Below are positions 1 to 7,111 of a DNA stretch of 9,469 nucleotides, in pieces. The stretch comes from Candidatus Aminicenantota bacterium (GTDB lineage: Bacteria; Acidobacteriota; Aminicenantia; S016-38): NCBI GenBank assembly GCA_021161165.1, contig JAGHBF010000066.1:1-9469 (forward strand), written 5' to 3'. A model generated the notes under the pieces. That model ran no database searches and was not told where the DNA came from. It saw only the letters and a program-made list of their open reading frames with translations. Each line of letters starts with the position of its first letter. The first letter of the stretch is position 1. The translations under genes were made by a program, and so were the position numbers.

Positions 1-1319
1 CGGTAAGGGGAAATATATTCCATTTTTTTCTGAACCCCTCTTCTGTCTCTTGTAAGCTTCATAACAGAACCAACATACTCATCAGGTGTTATTATAAAAA
101 GTTCAACGTATGGCTCCTCTATCCTTTCTATCTTATCTACTGGGGGTAGTTCTGCAGGGCTTTCTATGTCCATAACCTTGCCGACTTTGGTATAAACCCT
201 GTAACCCACAGACGGTGCCGTTGTTATCACTCTCATTCCGAACTCTCTCTCCAGCCTCTCCTGTATTATTTCCCTGTGAAGCATTCCGAGAAAACCACAT
301 CTGAACCCCATCCCAAGAGCCTGACTGTTTTCCGGCTCAAAGGTTATTGAGGAATCGTTTAAAGAAAGTTTTTCAAGAGCATCTCTGAGGTCTTCATAGT
401 TATATCCATCTGCAGGGTAAAGACCCGCAAAAACCATTGGTTTCATTCTCTTAAATCCCGGAAGCGGTTCAGATGCTGGACGGTTCAGTTCGGTTATGGT
501 ATCTCCAATCATCACGTCTCTTATGTTTTTAATGCTGGCAATTACAAGTCCAGCCTCTCCTGTATTAAGCCTATTAATTTTTTTATATTTCGGCGTAAGA
601 ATGCCAAGCTCTGTTACTTCATGAATACCTCCCCCCTGCATGAATTTTATCTTCATTCCTGGTTCCAGCTTCCCATCAACCACTCTCACAAGGGTTATAA
701 CTCCTCTATAATTATCAAACCATGAGTCAAAAACAAGGGCTCTTAAAGGACCTTCCTTTTTGCCTCCTGGCGGAGGAATCCTCTCAATTATAGCATCCAG
801 CACTTTCTCCACGTTTGTTCCGTACTTTGCGCTTACCATAATTGCCTCTTTTGCAGGGATTCCTATTATGGATTCAAGCTGAGTTAAAGCCCTATCTACA
901 TCTGCGTTAGGAAGGTCTATCTTATTTATTACAGGAATAAGAACAAGGTCATTCTCAATCGCAAGATATGTATTTGCAATGGTCTGTGCCTCCACCCCCT
1001 GAGAGGCATCTATCACAAGGAGTGCTCCTTCGCAGGCAGCAAGGCTCCTGGATACCTCATAGCTAAAGTCAACATGGCCCGGGGTATCAATGAGATTTAG
1101 ATAATAAGTCTCTTCTTTATATTTATATTCCAGCCTTACAAAGTGAGCTTTTATCGTTATTCCCTTCTCCCTTTCCAGATCCATGGAATCCAGAACCTGC
1201 TCTTCCATTTCTCTTTTGGAAAGAGCCCCGGTTATTTCAAGAAAACGATCCGCCAGGGTAGATTTCCCATGATCTATATGGGCAATTATCGAAAAATTTC
1301 TTATTCTTTCCCTTTCCAT
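1..1319 (-). CDS. lepA: Elongation factor 4 (LepA), translational GTPase, C-terminus cut by window edge
   Basis: LepA/EF4 is a ribosome-associated GTPase that binds in the EF-G site and affects translation fidelity, back-translocation or initiation. The 439 visible codons show the GTPase motifs in order: G1 AHIDHGKST (about residues 13-21), the switch I stretch EREKGITI (49-56), G3 DTPGH (78-82), G4 NKID (132-135) and G5 SAK (163-165). LepA-typical [11 protein letters not shown] follows (about 197-207), then [20 protein letters not shown] further on, which separates it from EF-G and TypA. About 160 residues, including the LepA-specific C-terminal domain, lie off the left edge. The ATG at 1317-1319 has no in-frame alternative start nearby. 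An AGGAG lies about 13 nt upstream, which is long spacing, so initiation probably depends on coupling to the ROK gene, whose stop lies 19 bp inside lepA. Family assignment is very secure. Confidence 0.97.
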   Translation of the reverse strand, partial: MERERIRNFSIIAHIDHGKSTLADRFLEITGALSKREMEEQVLDSMDLEREKGITIKAHFVRLEYKYKEETYYLNLIDTPGHVDFSYEVSRSLAACEGALLVIDASQGVEAQTIANTYLAIENDLVLIPVINKIDLPNADVDRALTQLESIIGIPAKEAIMVSAKYGTNVEKVLDAIIERIPPPGGKKEGPLRALVFDSWFDNYRGVITLVRVVDGKLEPGMKIKFMQGGGIHEVTELGILTPKYKKINRLNTGEAGLVIASIKNIRDVMIGDTITELNRPASEPLPGFKRMKPMVFAGLYPADGYNYEDLRDALEKLSLNDSSITFEPENSQALGMGFRCGFLGMLHREIIQERLEREFGMRVITTAPSVGYRVYTKVGKVMDIESPAELPPVDKIERIEEPYVELFIITPDEYVGSVMKLTRDRRGVQKKMEYISPY

Positions 1320-2182
1320 CCGTATGCCGCCGCTCCTATAACCCCACTCATGTAACCAAGGGAAGAAGGAAGAATATCTATCTTACCATATTTAAAAACA
1401 TAGCTATTCTTTCTTACATAATCTCGCAGGGGAGCAAAAAGAATTTCTCCCGCCTCTGAAAGTCCGCCTCCTAAAATAATTGCATCGGGATCAAATATAT
1501 TTATAAGAGAGACTATCCCCCTGCCAAGCCAGGTAGCCACATTCCGATAGAGTTCCTCTGCTGTTTTTTCTCCTGCCTTGGCTCTTTCCCATATTTTCTT
1601 TGCTGAAATTCTTTTCCCTGTTTTTTCAAAATACTTCCTTTCAAGGGCTGAGGCAGAAGCTTCTGTCTCCCAACAACCTCTGGCTCCGCATCCGCATTTT
1701 ACACCATCCGGGTTAATTATCATGTGACCCACCTCTCCAGCAAATCCATTTTTTCCTTTAATTAGTTTACCTTTGTGAATTATGCCTCCTCCTATTCCTG
1801 TACCAAGAGTTAGGTAAATAAAAGAATCAAAGGTCCTTCCCCTTCCGAAAAGGAGTTCCCCAAAAGCTGCAACATTAGCATCATTTTGAACCATTGCCCC
1901 GGGAAAACTACGCTGTATTTCATCCCATATTTCAGCATCGCTTATATAAGGAATATTCGGGGCAAACCTTATTTTCTTTCTTCCCTCATCCCATAGACCA
2001 GCTATTCCAAATCCTGCAGCATCAAAAGGGGATAATTCTGAAGAAATCCTTTCAAAGAGAAGAAAAAGGGAGGGGAGGTCCCTGGGGGAGGGATATATTC
2101 GGGATTCTATAACCTCCCCTCCTTCGCTTACTATACCTGCCTTTATATTCGTTCCACCTACATCTACTCCGAGAAGCCTCAT
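1301..2182 (-). CDS. ROK-family sugar kinase (glucokinase-like)
   Basis: Predicted cytosolic ATP-dependent hexose kinase of 293 residues, the normal size for a ROK kinase. Visible motifs are the phosphate-binding DVGGTN (7-12), the catalytic-base context [11 protein letters not shown] (Asp101), the second phosphate loop LGTGIGGG (126-133), the substrate/zinc segment GEVGHM (149-154; Glu150, His153), the zinc-cysteine motif C-x-C-G-x-x-G-C-x-E (Cys163, Cys165, Cys170) and a C-terminal ILGGG (236-240). There is no N-terminal helix-turn-helix, so it is a kinase rather than a ROK repressor of the NagC/XylR type. Substrate cannot be read from the sequence; glucose is the usual default, with N-acetylmannosamine, fructose or allose as alternatives. 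Its ATG overlaps the tatA stop (ATGA) and it lacks a good Shine-Dalgarno sequence of its own, so translation is probably coupled. Its stop lies inside lepA. Confidence 0.93.
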   Translation of the reverse strand: MRLLGVDVGGTNIKAGIVSEGGEVIESRIYPSPRDLPSLFLLFERISSELSPFDAAGFGIAGLWDEGRKKIRFAPNIPYISDAEIWDEIQRSFPGAMVQNDANVAAFGELLFGRGRTFDSFIYLTLGTGIGGGIIHKGKLIKGKNGFAGEVGHMIINPDGVKCGCGARGCWETEASASALERKYFEKTGKRISAKKIWERAKAGEKTAEELYRNVATWLGRGIVSLINIFDPDAIILGGGLSEAGEILFAPLRDYVRKNSYVFKYGKIDILPSSLGYMSGVIGAAAYGWKGKE

Positions 2183-2337
2183 TTCTTTTCATCTTTGTTG
2201 TCTGATTCAGATATTCCTTTTTTGAAATTCTTGATTGCTTCCCCTATGCCCCGCCCCAGGGCAGGAAGTTTATTAGCTCCGAATATGAGAATAACAATCA
2301 GTAAGATTAATAGTAGTTCTGGAAGCCCAAGGCTCAT
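2179..2337 (-). CDS. tatA: Sec-independent protein translocase subunit TatA/E type, 52 aa
   Basis: Small membrane protein that oligomerises with TatBC to pass folded twin-arginine precursors across the inner membrane. The 52-residue product begins MSLGLPELLLILLIVILIFG. It has the usual short N-terminus, an acidic residue at position 7 ahead of a single hydrophobic helix (about 8-19), the FG hinge (19-20), an amphipathic helix NKLPALGRGIGEAIKNFKKG (22-41) and a short charged tail. This is the compact TatA/TatE form; TatB proteins are longer and lack the Leu-Gly-Arg-Gly-Ile-Gly helix pattern. The ATG overlaps the stop of the coiled-coil gene (2334-2337) and its own TGA overlaps the ROK start (2179-2182), both as ATGA. 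A GGTGGTGAT about 9 nt upstream may serve as a ribosome binding site. No tatC or tatB is present in the window, so it is either a stand-alone tatA or a paralogue. Confidence 0.93.
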   Translation of the reverse strand: MSLGLPELLLILLIVILIFGANKLPALGRGIGEAIKNFKKGISESDNKDEKK

Positions 2338-3602
2338 TTTATAATTATCACCACCTTGTTATTCTTGAATTTATTGGGATTTAAAATCTGAATCTGAGCC
2401 TGCGCCTTATCAGGAGAAAATACAACTTCGTAATCAACTTTCTTCTTAAAAACTTCCTTTGGAAGGACAGTGGCATCCTTTATTTTTTTCAGCCCAAAAT
2501 CCGTTGCATTTATAACAATAGTAGTAGACGTTCTAAGGTCAAGACGGTTATTAAACAAGGACTGGTCGAGTTCCTTTATTTTGGTAGATGTGAGGAATCC
2601 TGTTTTTATTATTCCCTGGGATTTAAGTACTCCCTTGGTGCCGACAACATACCATACCGAATTCATCTTGGACTCAAGGTCTGCCACCTTTGCCGAAAGT
2701 GCTGCAAGCTCCCTTGTAAGCTTGTCTCTTTCCTGGCGAAGCATGGATACGTCTTCCTGTAACGCCTTCTTCTTGGCCTCAAGCTCAGCTACCTGCTCTT
2801 CAAGAGTTTTCTTGGCCACTTCAAGCTCCTTGGCTCTGGCTTCTGCTTTTTCTTTTGCAGTTATAAGCTCCTGTTTCTTCCTTCTTTTTATCTGGTTGGG
2901 ACTGATGGGTGCGGCTCCCTGGGTTACAAATGTTCCAAACACATCTGCTTCAGGGTCATAGAAATTCCAGACCTTAAATCCAGGAATAAGGTAGTCGAAG
3001 GTGTTTACCTTCTCTACCAGTTTTTTAGCCTTTTCCACAGGGAGATTGTATTCCTGGGTAAGGAAATTAATAGCAATGTCTCTGTGGGTATCTCCTTTCT
3101 TTACCACTACGGGCCTTGGAAGTTTCTTCTCCAGAGTGGTAAGTTCCTCCTTCAGACTATTGATCTCCTTTTCTTTTTCCACAATATCCTTTAGCAACCC
3201 CTTGTAGGATACATCCTCCTCCTTTTCCAGTTTTGATTCAAGAGCCTTTATTTCATCCGGACCCAGTTCCATGGACTGGTAAATTTCCGGAGGGATTTCC
3301 ACTCCTTGCTGCTTAGCCGTCCTGAGAAGCTCAAATACTTCGTTCTGTTTTTCCCGGATTTTCTGTTCTATCTTGTCAACCTTAGCCGCCATCTTTTTCA
3401 TATCCTCTATTTTTAACTGAGCTCCTTTCTTGAGCTTGATAGAAGGCTCTGAAAGGAACAGATACGCTACGACCGCAACAACAATTACAACAGCAACAGC
3501 AAGGATAGCCCAGAGCCATCCTTTGTTAGAGGGCTTTCTCATATACCTCGTAGTTTCCTTCGTAGTTTCTCTTTCTTCGCCCTCATTAAAAATATCCTTC
3601 AT
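2334..3602 (-). CDS. Single-pass membrane protein with two coiled coils and a LysM-like segment
   Basis: Unnamed 422-residue protein. It has a charged cytoplasmic tail (1-28), one hydrophobic helix (about 29-50; WLWAILAVAVVIVVAVVAYL), a heptad-rich Lys/Glu region (about 60-160), a LysM-like stretch starting VVVKKGDTHRDIA and ending LIPGFKVW (about 165-212), a second long coiled coil (about 240-313) and a C-terminal, probably beta-rich domain (314-422) beginning SVWYVVGTKGVLKSQG. Topology should be N-terminus in, with the bulk in the periplasm. LysM modules bind peptidoglycan GlcNAc chains, so a role as a cell-wall-linked envelope scaffold is inferred. The LysM match is partial because the loop between its two halves is unusual. 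The ATG has a strong AGGAGGT with 6-nt spacing, and it is the first gene of the operon, with tatA overlapping its stop. No specific function is claimed. Confidence 0.85.
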   Translation of the reverse strand: MKDIFNEGEERETTKETTRYMRKPSNKGWLWAILAVAVVIVVAVVAYLFLSEPSIKLKKGAQLKIEDMKKMAAKVDKIEQKIREKQNEVFELLRTAKQQGVEIPPEIYQSMELGPDEIKALESKLEKEEDVSYKGLLKDIVEKEKEINSLKEELTTLEKKLPRPVVVKKGDTHRDIAINFLTQEYNLPVEKAKKLVEKVNTFDYLIPGFKVWNFYDPEADVFGTFVTQGAAPISPNQIKRRKKQELITAKEKAEARAKELEVAKKTLEEQVAELEAKKKALQEDVSMLRQERDKLTRELAALSAKVADLESKMNSVWYVVGTKGVLKSQGIIKTGFLTSTKIKELDQSLFNNRLDLRTSTTIVINATDFGLKKIKDATVLPKEVFKKKVDYEVVFSPDKAQAQIQILNPNKFKNNKVVIIIK

Positions 3603-3608
3603 AATCTT

Positions 3609-3615
3609 ACCTCCT
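3609..3615 (-). promoter_or_regulatory. Strong Shine-Dalgarno for the coiled-coil/LysM gene
   Basis: AGGAGGT on the minus strand, 6 nt before the ATG at 3600-3602. It fixes that start and is the best ribosome binding site in the lepA operon. The downstream genes have weak or distant sites and appear to rely on translational coupling. Confidence 0.85.
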
Positions 3616-3634
3616 AAAATTTTCTTTCATTGTA

Positions 3635-3663
3635 GTTTTACCACAAATCAGGCTTGGTTTCAA
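3635..3663 (-). promoter_or_regulatory. Candidate sigma70-type promoter for the coiled-coil-tatA-ROK-lepA operon
   Basis: On the minus strand, TTGAAA (3658-3663; five of six consensus bases) and TAAAAC (3635-3640; four of six) are separated by exactly 17 bp. The predicted start near 3628 would give a leader of about 26 nt carrying the AGGAGGT. It is assigned by eye; the divergent intergenic location supports it. Confidence 0.5.
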
Positions 3664-3695
3664 CTAAAGCCCTGTAAATATTGATTTTTTCAGCG

Positions 3696-3711
3696 AAAAA
3701 ACGCGTTTTTT
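3696..3711. promoter_or_regulatory. Perfect 16-bp palindrome in the divergent intergenic region, possible operator
   Basis: AAAAAACGCGTTTTTT is a perfect inverted repeat between the two divergent candidate promoters, upstream of both -35 boxes (centre about 75 bp from the minus-strand start and about 63 bp from the plus-strand start). A further T6-CAGCG lies directly to its left (3685-3695), so A/T tracts alternate with CG-rich cores. It could bind a dimeric regulator or give intrinsic curvature acting on both promoters. A chance A/T-tract arrangement in A+T-rich DNA is also possible. Confidence 0.35.
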
Positions 3712-3731
3712 AATTTTTACTCAGTATTTTC

Positions 3732-3760
3732 TTGTTTTCATTTCTGAATCTTTTTAAAAT
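3732..3760 (+). promoter_or_regulatory. Candidate promoter for the small beta-barrel gene
   Basis: TTGTTT (3732-3737) and TAAAAT (3755-3760; five of six -10 bases) are spaced by 17 bp. The expected transcription start, about 7 nt after the -10 box, falls on the GTG start codon at 3767, which implies a leaderless message. The -35 match is modest. Confidence 0.45.
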
Positions 3761-3766
3761 AAAAAC

Positions 3767-4207
3767 GTGAGAAAGATTTTATTGTTTCTTTTGATAAGCA
3801 TTTTTCTTTTTCCTATAGAACTTGGAGGTTTTATTGGGGAAGGGTCAAATGCCAGGGGGATGATGTATGGAGTTTTCGCTTCCCTTTCTTTTTTCCCCAT
3901 GACCAGGGTGGAAGTTGAAGGCACCAAGTTTTTTACAACAAACCAGAAGACTGCCATCTTATCTGCAGAAGCCGGATTAACTTTAAGTGGGGTACATCCC
4001 TATTTAGTTGCAGGAGTGGGTATAAATACAGATGAAGAGGGCAGCTTTCATCCTTTTTCCTCAGGTTCTTATTTTACTTCCCTTGGAGGAGGCGTAAAAT
4101 TTTCTATCTTTTCCAGCATCTTCAAAGTTCGTTTAGACTTCAGAAAGCTTTCCATAAAGGATAATCCTTATTATAGAGCTTATGTTGGATTTCTTCTCTC
4201 CATTTGA
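3767..4207 (+). CDS. Small outer-membrane beta-barrel protein, hypothetical
   Basis: 146-residue protein with an N-terminal export signal (MRKILLFLLISIFLFP) followed by alternating hydrophobic/polar strands. GVHPYLVAGVGINTDE (75-90) and SLGGGVKFSIF (105-115) resemble the PYxxxGxG strand pattern of OmpA/OmpW/Opa-like 'outer membrane protein beta-barrel' families, and the end YRAYVGFLLSI is consistent with a final membrane strand. The length would suit a barrel of about eight strands. A clear AxA-type cleavage site is not visible, and the signal may end around residues 16-25. The start is GTG at 3767; an in-frame stop at 3755-3757 excludes longer versions, the signal peptide supports this start, and no Shine-Dalgarno is visible. 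It is divergent from the coiled-coil gene and converges on the larger barrel gene. Structural class is reasonably sure; function is unknown. Confidence 0.75.
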   Translation: MRKILLFLLISIFLFPIELGGFIGEGSNARGMMYGVFASLSFFPMTRVEVEGTKFFTTNQKTAILSAEAGLTLSGVHPYLVAGVGINTDEEGSFHPFSSGSYFTSLGGGVKFSIFSSIFKVRLDFRKLSIKDNPYYRAYVGFLLSI

Positions 4208-4237
4208 AATTTAATGACCCTAATTTTACAGTTTGAA
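4208..4237. other. 30-bp convergent intergenic gap without a clear terminator
   Basis: The plus-strand small barrel gene and the minus-strand large barrel gene end 30 bp apart. The gap is A+T-rich and shows no G+C-rich stem followed by a T-run in either direction, so termination is either factor-dependent or occurs inside the opposing gene. This implies some overlap of the two transcripts. Confidence 0.5.
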
Positions 4238-5254
4238 TTAAAAATAAATCTTTGTTGCCGTTCCAAAAATTCTTGGAATCATCCAGTAAGAATCCTTGGT
4301 TGAGTAGAGAAAAGAAAATCCAATGTCCATATTTTCTTCTATCGAATACTCAAAGGAAAGCATTAAAATTTTGCTTTCCGGTATTGTATATACACCTGTA
4401 AGCGTGAACTTTAAAAGGGGAGAAATTTCGTAAGAAGATGATATTGCATAAAGCTTTATATCGGGGAAAAGTGTTCCATTGCTGCGAAGAATCTCTCCTA
4501 CTATATAAAGTTTAGGAGATGCCTGAAAATCAAAGCCAAGAGTGTATTCTGACCTTTGTCTTTCAAATTTTACAACTTCTCCTCTTATTCCTACTCCTTT
4601 TATATCCCCCTCAAAGGCTCCCCCGTAAAATTTCTTTCCGAAGTATTTTCCACTACATATTTGAAAATCAAAAGAGTAAACAGAAAAGAAAATTCCTCCT
4701 CCATATATATTTCCCGCCTTTCTTTTAACATAAACTGCCTCTGCCCAGGAAAAACCGGAAAAATATAATCTGGCTCTTGCACCATTTACCCCCTGGCGCT
4801 CTTCTTTTGAAAGAGCGAAGGGCTCGTAGGGGTTAAAAATATCCAGCACAGAGAAAAGTCGTGCCTTTCCCCACGGAAATCTATCCCTGCCAGCTGTGAA
4901 AGAAAATTTTTCAGACTCATAGCTCAAAGAGGCTCTATCTATGTAGAAATAGAACCTCTCCTCTTCTCCTTTATAAAGATAAACAGGATTACCCTCACCA
5001 AGAAAACTTCCTGTCAAATAGGGCTGATAAAAAAGAGGAGAAGAAAACGCTCCCTGTTCTACCTGCACTTTTGCAGAAAGTCCCAAAATCTCTGTGTTAA
5101 ACTTCAATCTCAGCCTTTCAATCTGAAGAATTCTCAGATCTTTGTTAAAATCCGACATATAGGAAGAAACCTGAAAGTATCCGGAAATCTCTGCCTGCAA
5201 AGAAAGAAGGAAAAGAAGAAAAATAAGAATCTTAATCTTCGTGTATTTTCCCAT
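4238..5254 (-). CDS. Outer-membrane beta-barrel protein, DUF1302/porin-like, last gene of the ABC export operon
   Basis: 338-residue protein with a signal peptide (hydrophobic 8-19, likely cleavage after SLQA at 21), then many amphipathic strands rich in Tyr, Phe and Gly, ending in IYF with a terminal aromatic as the BAM machinery prefers. Residues 122-142 contain GRDRFPWGKARLFS followed by LDIFNP, close to the GR-x-x-x-x-WG...D-x-x-NP signature of DUF1302 and related porin-like families. No TolC-type periplasmic helices are seen, so it is a pore or lipid-handling barrel rather than a TolC channel. Its ATG lies 23 bp inside the end of the ATPase gene and the nearest GGAG is 17 nt away, so translation is probably coupled. 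Its operon position suggests it is the outer-membrane end of the ABC/LolA-like system; that link is inferred. Confidence 0.8.
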   Translation of the reverse strand: MGKYTKIKILIFLLFLLSLQAEISGYFQVSSYMSDFNKDLRILQIERLRLKFNTEILGLSAKVQVEQGAFSSPLFYQPYLTGSFLGEGNPVYLYKGEEERFYFYIDRASLSYESEKFSFTAGRDRFPWGKARLFSVLDIFNPYEPFALSKEERQGVNGARARLYFSGFSWAEAVYVKRKAGNIYGGGIFFSVYSFDFQICSGKYFGKKFYGGAFEGDIKGVGIRGEVVKFERQRSEYTLGFDFQASPKLYIVGEILRSNGTLFPDIKLYAISSSYEISPLLKFTLTGVYTIPESKILMLSFEYSIEENMDIGFSFLYSTKDSYWMIPRIFGTATKIYF

Positions 5255-5903
5255 CTATTATTTTTATTATTCTCCGGGTTCTCTCAAAAACCCTGGAATC
5301 ATGAGTTGCTATCAGAAATGTTATTCCTTTCTCTTCAGACATCTTTTTCATCAGTTCAACTATAGCTATGGCATTTTCTGAATCAAGGTTGGCGGTAGGC
5401 TCATCTGCAAGAACCAGTGAGGGGGTATGAACTATTGCCCTTGCTATTGCAACCCTTTGCTGCTGACCTCCGCTCATTTTTGAAGGTGTCCTGTCTGCAA
5501 GTTCTTCTATTCCCAGTTCTTTAAAGATCCTCATGACCCTTTCTCTTCTCTCGTTTTTAGGAACCCCTTGAAACAACAGGATTAACTCTACGTTTTCATA
5601 TGCAGTAAGCACTGGAATGAGATTAAAAGATTGAAATACAAATCCCAATTTGTGCAGTCTAAACTTTGCCAGTTTTTTTTCCGGCATTAACGAAATTTCT
5701 TGCCCATCAATAAACACCTTTCCCTCTGAGGGTTTATCTATTCCCCCTATGAGGTTCAGCAAGGTTGTTTTTCCTGAACCCGATGGCCCCACAAGGGCAG
5801 TAAATTCTCCTTTTTTTAAAGTCAGGTTCACTCCGTCTACGGCTTTTACAATCGTGCCATCTGTGTAATATTTTGAAAGATTTTCCGTTTTTACTATTTC
5901 CAT
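5232..5903 (-). CDS. ABC transporter ATP-binding protein, LolD/MacB type
   Basis: 223-residue cytoplasmic ATPase energising the two upstream-encoded permeases. Motifs: Walker A GPSGSGKTT (39-47), Q-loop Gln91 in FQSFNLIP, signature MSGGQQQR (143-150), Walker B LVLADEP (163-169; catalytic Glu168), D-loop NLD (172-174) and switch His201 in ATHD. Length and the FVFQSFNLIPVLTAYENVEL segment place it in the LolD/MacB/FtsE group that works with FtsX-fold permeases by mechanotransmission rather than by a central channel. AGGAGG (5908-5913) precedes the ATG by 4 nt and overlaps the permease stop. The gap to the permease gene is 8 bp and the barrel gene begins inside its 3' end. Calling it a lipoprotein (LolD) transporter would go beyond the sequence; lipid, peptide or drug cargo also fits. 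Confidence 0.95.
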   Translation of the reverse strand: MEIVKTENLSKYYTDGTIVKAVDGVNLTLKKGEFTALVGPSGSGKTTLLNLIGGIDKPSEGKVFIDGQEISLMPEKKLAKFRLHKLGFVFQSFNLIPVLTAYENVELILLFQGVPKNERRERVMRIFKELGIEELADRTPSKMSGGQQQRVAIARAIVHTPSLVLADEPTANLDSENAIAIVELMKKMSEEKGITFLIATHDSRVFERTRRIIKIIDGKIHED

Positions 5904-5911
5904 GACGCCTC

Positions 5912-7111
5912 CTATTTTTCAAATCTCAATTGTTGAGAAAGTTCCTCTCTTGTAACTCTTATCCCCGGGAATATGGCCATTATTATGGCAAATATAAAAA
6001 TTATTACTGAGACCCCAGCAAATATTTTCCAGGATAAGAGAGCGGGCATTAATGGAGCAAATAGTAGAGATTCAAAAAATTCTGCCATTTTTCCTCCCAC
6101 TTTTATTGGATGTTTTACAAAATAAATAACAACTGGTAGAGAAATCAAAATACCGGTTATGGTGCCCAACAAAGCGAGAAAAAATGATTCTTTAAGGATA
6201 AGAGCTCTCACCTCTCCTTTAGTAAGTCCAATAGCTCTAAGAACAGCAAGTTCCTTTCTCCTCTCAAATGTAGACATGTAAAGTGTATTAAGCAAACCAA
6301 AGGCAACTATCATTATTAATATCAGATACATAATATACGCTCCAGCCCTGTCGAATTCTATCATTTCGAGCAGCTCTGGCATCATCTTTTGCCATGTTAC
6401 AAGCTCAAGTTCAGGTGGGAGTTTCTTTTCAAGCGAATTTAGTTTTTTATCAAAATCTCTTGTTTTTGAGTAAAGAACAACTGTGGTAACTCTGCCCCCC
6501 ATAGAAAAGAGTTCATCAGCATCTTCTAAGGTGGTTATGACCTTCCCCCGGTCAAGGTCAAGGACTCCAGTTTTAAAAATTCCCGTGATTTCCAAAAGTT
6601 TTGCCCCAAGACTTCCGTCTCTTCCCTGAACAAGAATTGCTATTTTATCCCCAACTTTCACCTTCAAATTTTTCGCGAGCCTCCAGCCAACCAGAACCTG
6701 ACCTGTCGAATTTATATACTTCCCTTCTCTTATCTTCTTACTTATTGCACTTATCTCCCTTTCGGGCTCTATGCCGGAAATGGATGCTCCGTAGGTTTTG
6801 TCACCAAAGCTGACAAGTCCATATCCATCTATCCTTTTACACCAGGAAAAAGATGTTGATTCGAGAAGCTTCTTTAGTTTTTTATCCACTGTAAAACTTT
6901 TTGTAATGGTTTCCTTCTGAAAATAACCTTTTTTAAAAATTCTGGCCTTTCCGTTCCAGATCTTCGTTGCATAATCCTTGGTATATTCATAAGTACCGGA
7001 CTCTATACTCAGCATAAATATAAGAACCAACACTGAAAAAGCTATTGCCGAAATAGTGAGAATTGTCCTTCTTTTATTCCTCCATAGATTTCTCCATGCT
7101 ACCTTATACAT
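5912..7111 (-). CDS. ABC transporter permease, FtsX/MacB fold (second of pair)
   Basis: 399-residue inner-membrane protein with the FtsX/MacB/LolC-E layout: a juxtamembrane WRNLWRNKRRT motif (6-16), TM1 (17-35), a large periplasmic domain (about 36-255), then TM2 (257-279), TM3 (308-331) and TM4 (362-382). The cytoplasmic coupling segment ERRKELAVLRAIGLTKGE (283-300), which contacts the ATPase, is well kept. The tail ends PGIRVTREELSQQLRFEK, a diverged form of the usual P-x-R-R-A...EALR ending of its partner. The ATG overlaps the preceding permease stop by 8 bp (ATGTATAA), with GGAGG 9 nt upstream. It probably forms a heterodimer with the other permease, as LolC and LolE do. Confidence 0.93.
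   Translation of the reverse strand: MYKVAWRNLWRNKRRTILTISAIAFSVLVLIFMLSIESGTYEYTKDYATKIWNGKARIFKKGYFQKETITKSFTVDKKLKKLLESTSFSWCKRIDGYGLVSFGDKTYGASISGIEPEREISAISKKIREGKYINSTGQVLVGWRLAKNLKVKVGDKIAILVQGRDGSLGAKLLEITGIFKTGVLDLDRGKVITTLEDADELFSMGGRVTTVVLYSKTRDFDKKLNSLEKKLPPELELVTWQKMMPELLEMIEFDRAGAYIMYLILIMIVAFGLLNTLYMSTFERRKELAVLRAIGLTKGEVRALILKESFFLALLGTITGILISLPVVIYFVKHPIKVGGKMAEFFESLLFAPLMPALLSWKIFAGVSVIIFIFAIIMAIFPGIRVTREELSQQLRFEK

Noticed and set aside
1301..2182. ROK protein as a transcriptional repressor
   Set aside because: The N-terminus starts directly with the DVGGTN kinase motif, and there is no helix-turn-helix.
2470..2961. 163-codon plus-strand frame opposite the coiled-coil gene
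   Set aside because: It is a Ser/Phe-rich antisense shadow of Lys/Glu-rich coiled-coil coding sequence, with no ribosome binding site and no recognisable domain.
3754..3957. 67-codon minus-strand frame covering the start of the small barrel gene
   Set aside because: It is antisense to a gene with a clear signal peptide, and has no ribosome binding site or recognisable feature.
4261..4278. TTCCAA-N6-TTGGAA inverted repeat near the end of the large barrel gene, considered as a terminator
   Set aside because: It has only a 6-bp A+T-rich stem, lies inside the coding sequence, and is not directly followed by a T-run on the minus strand.
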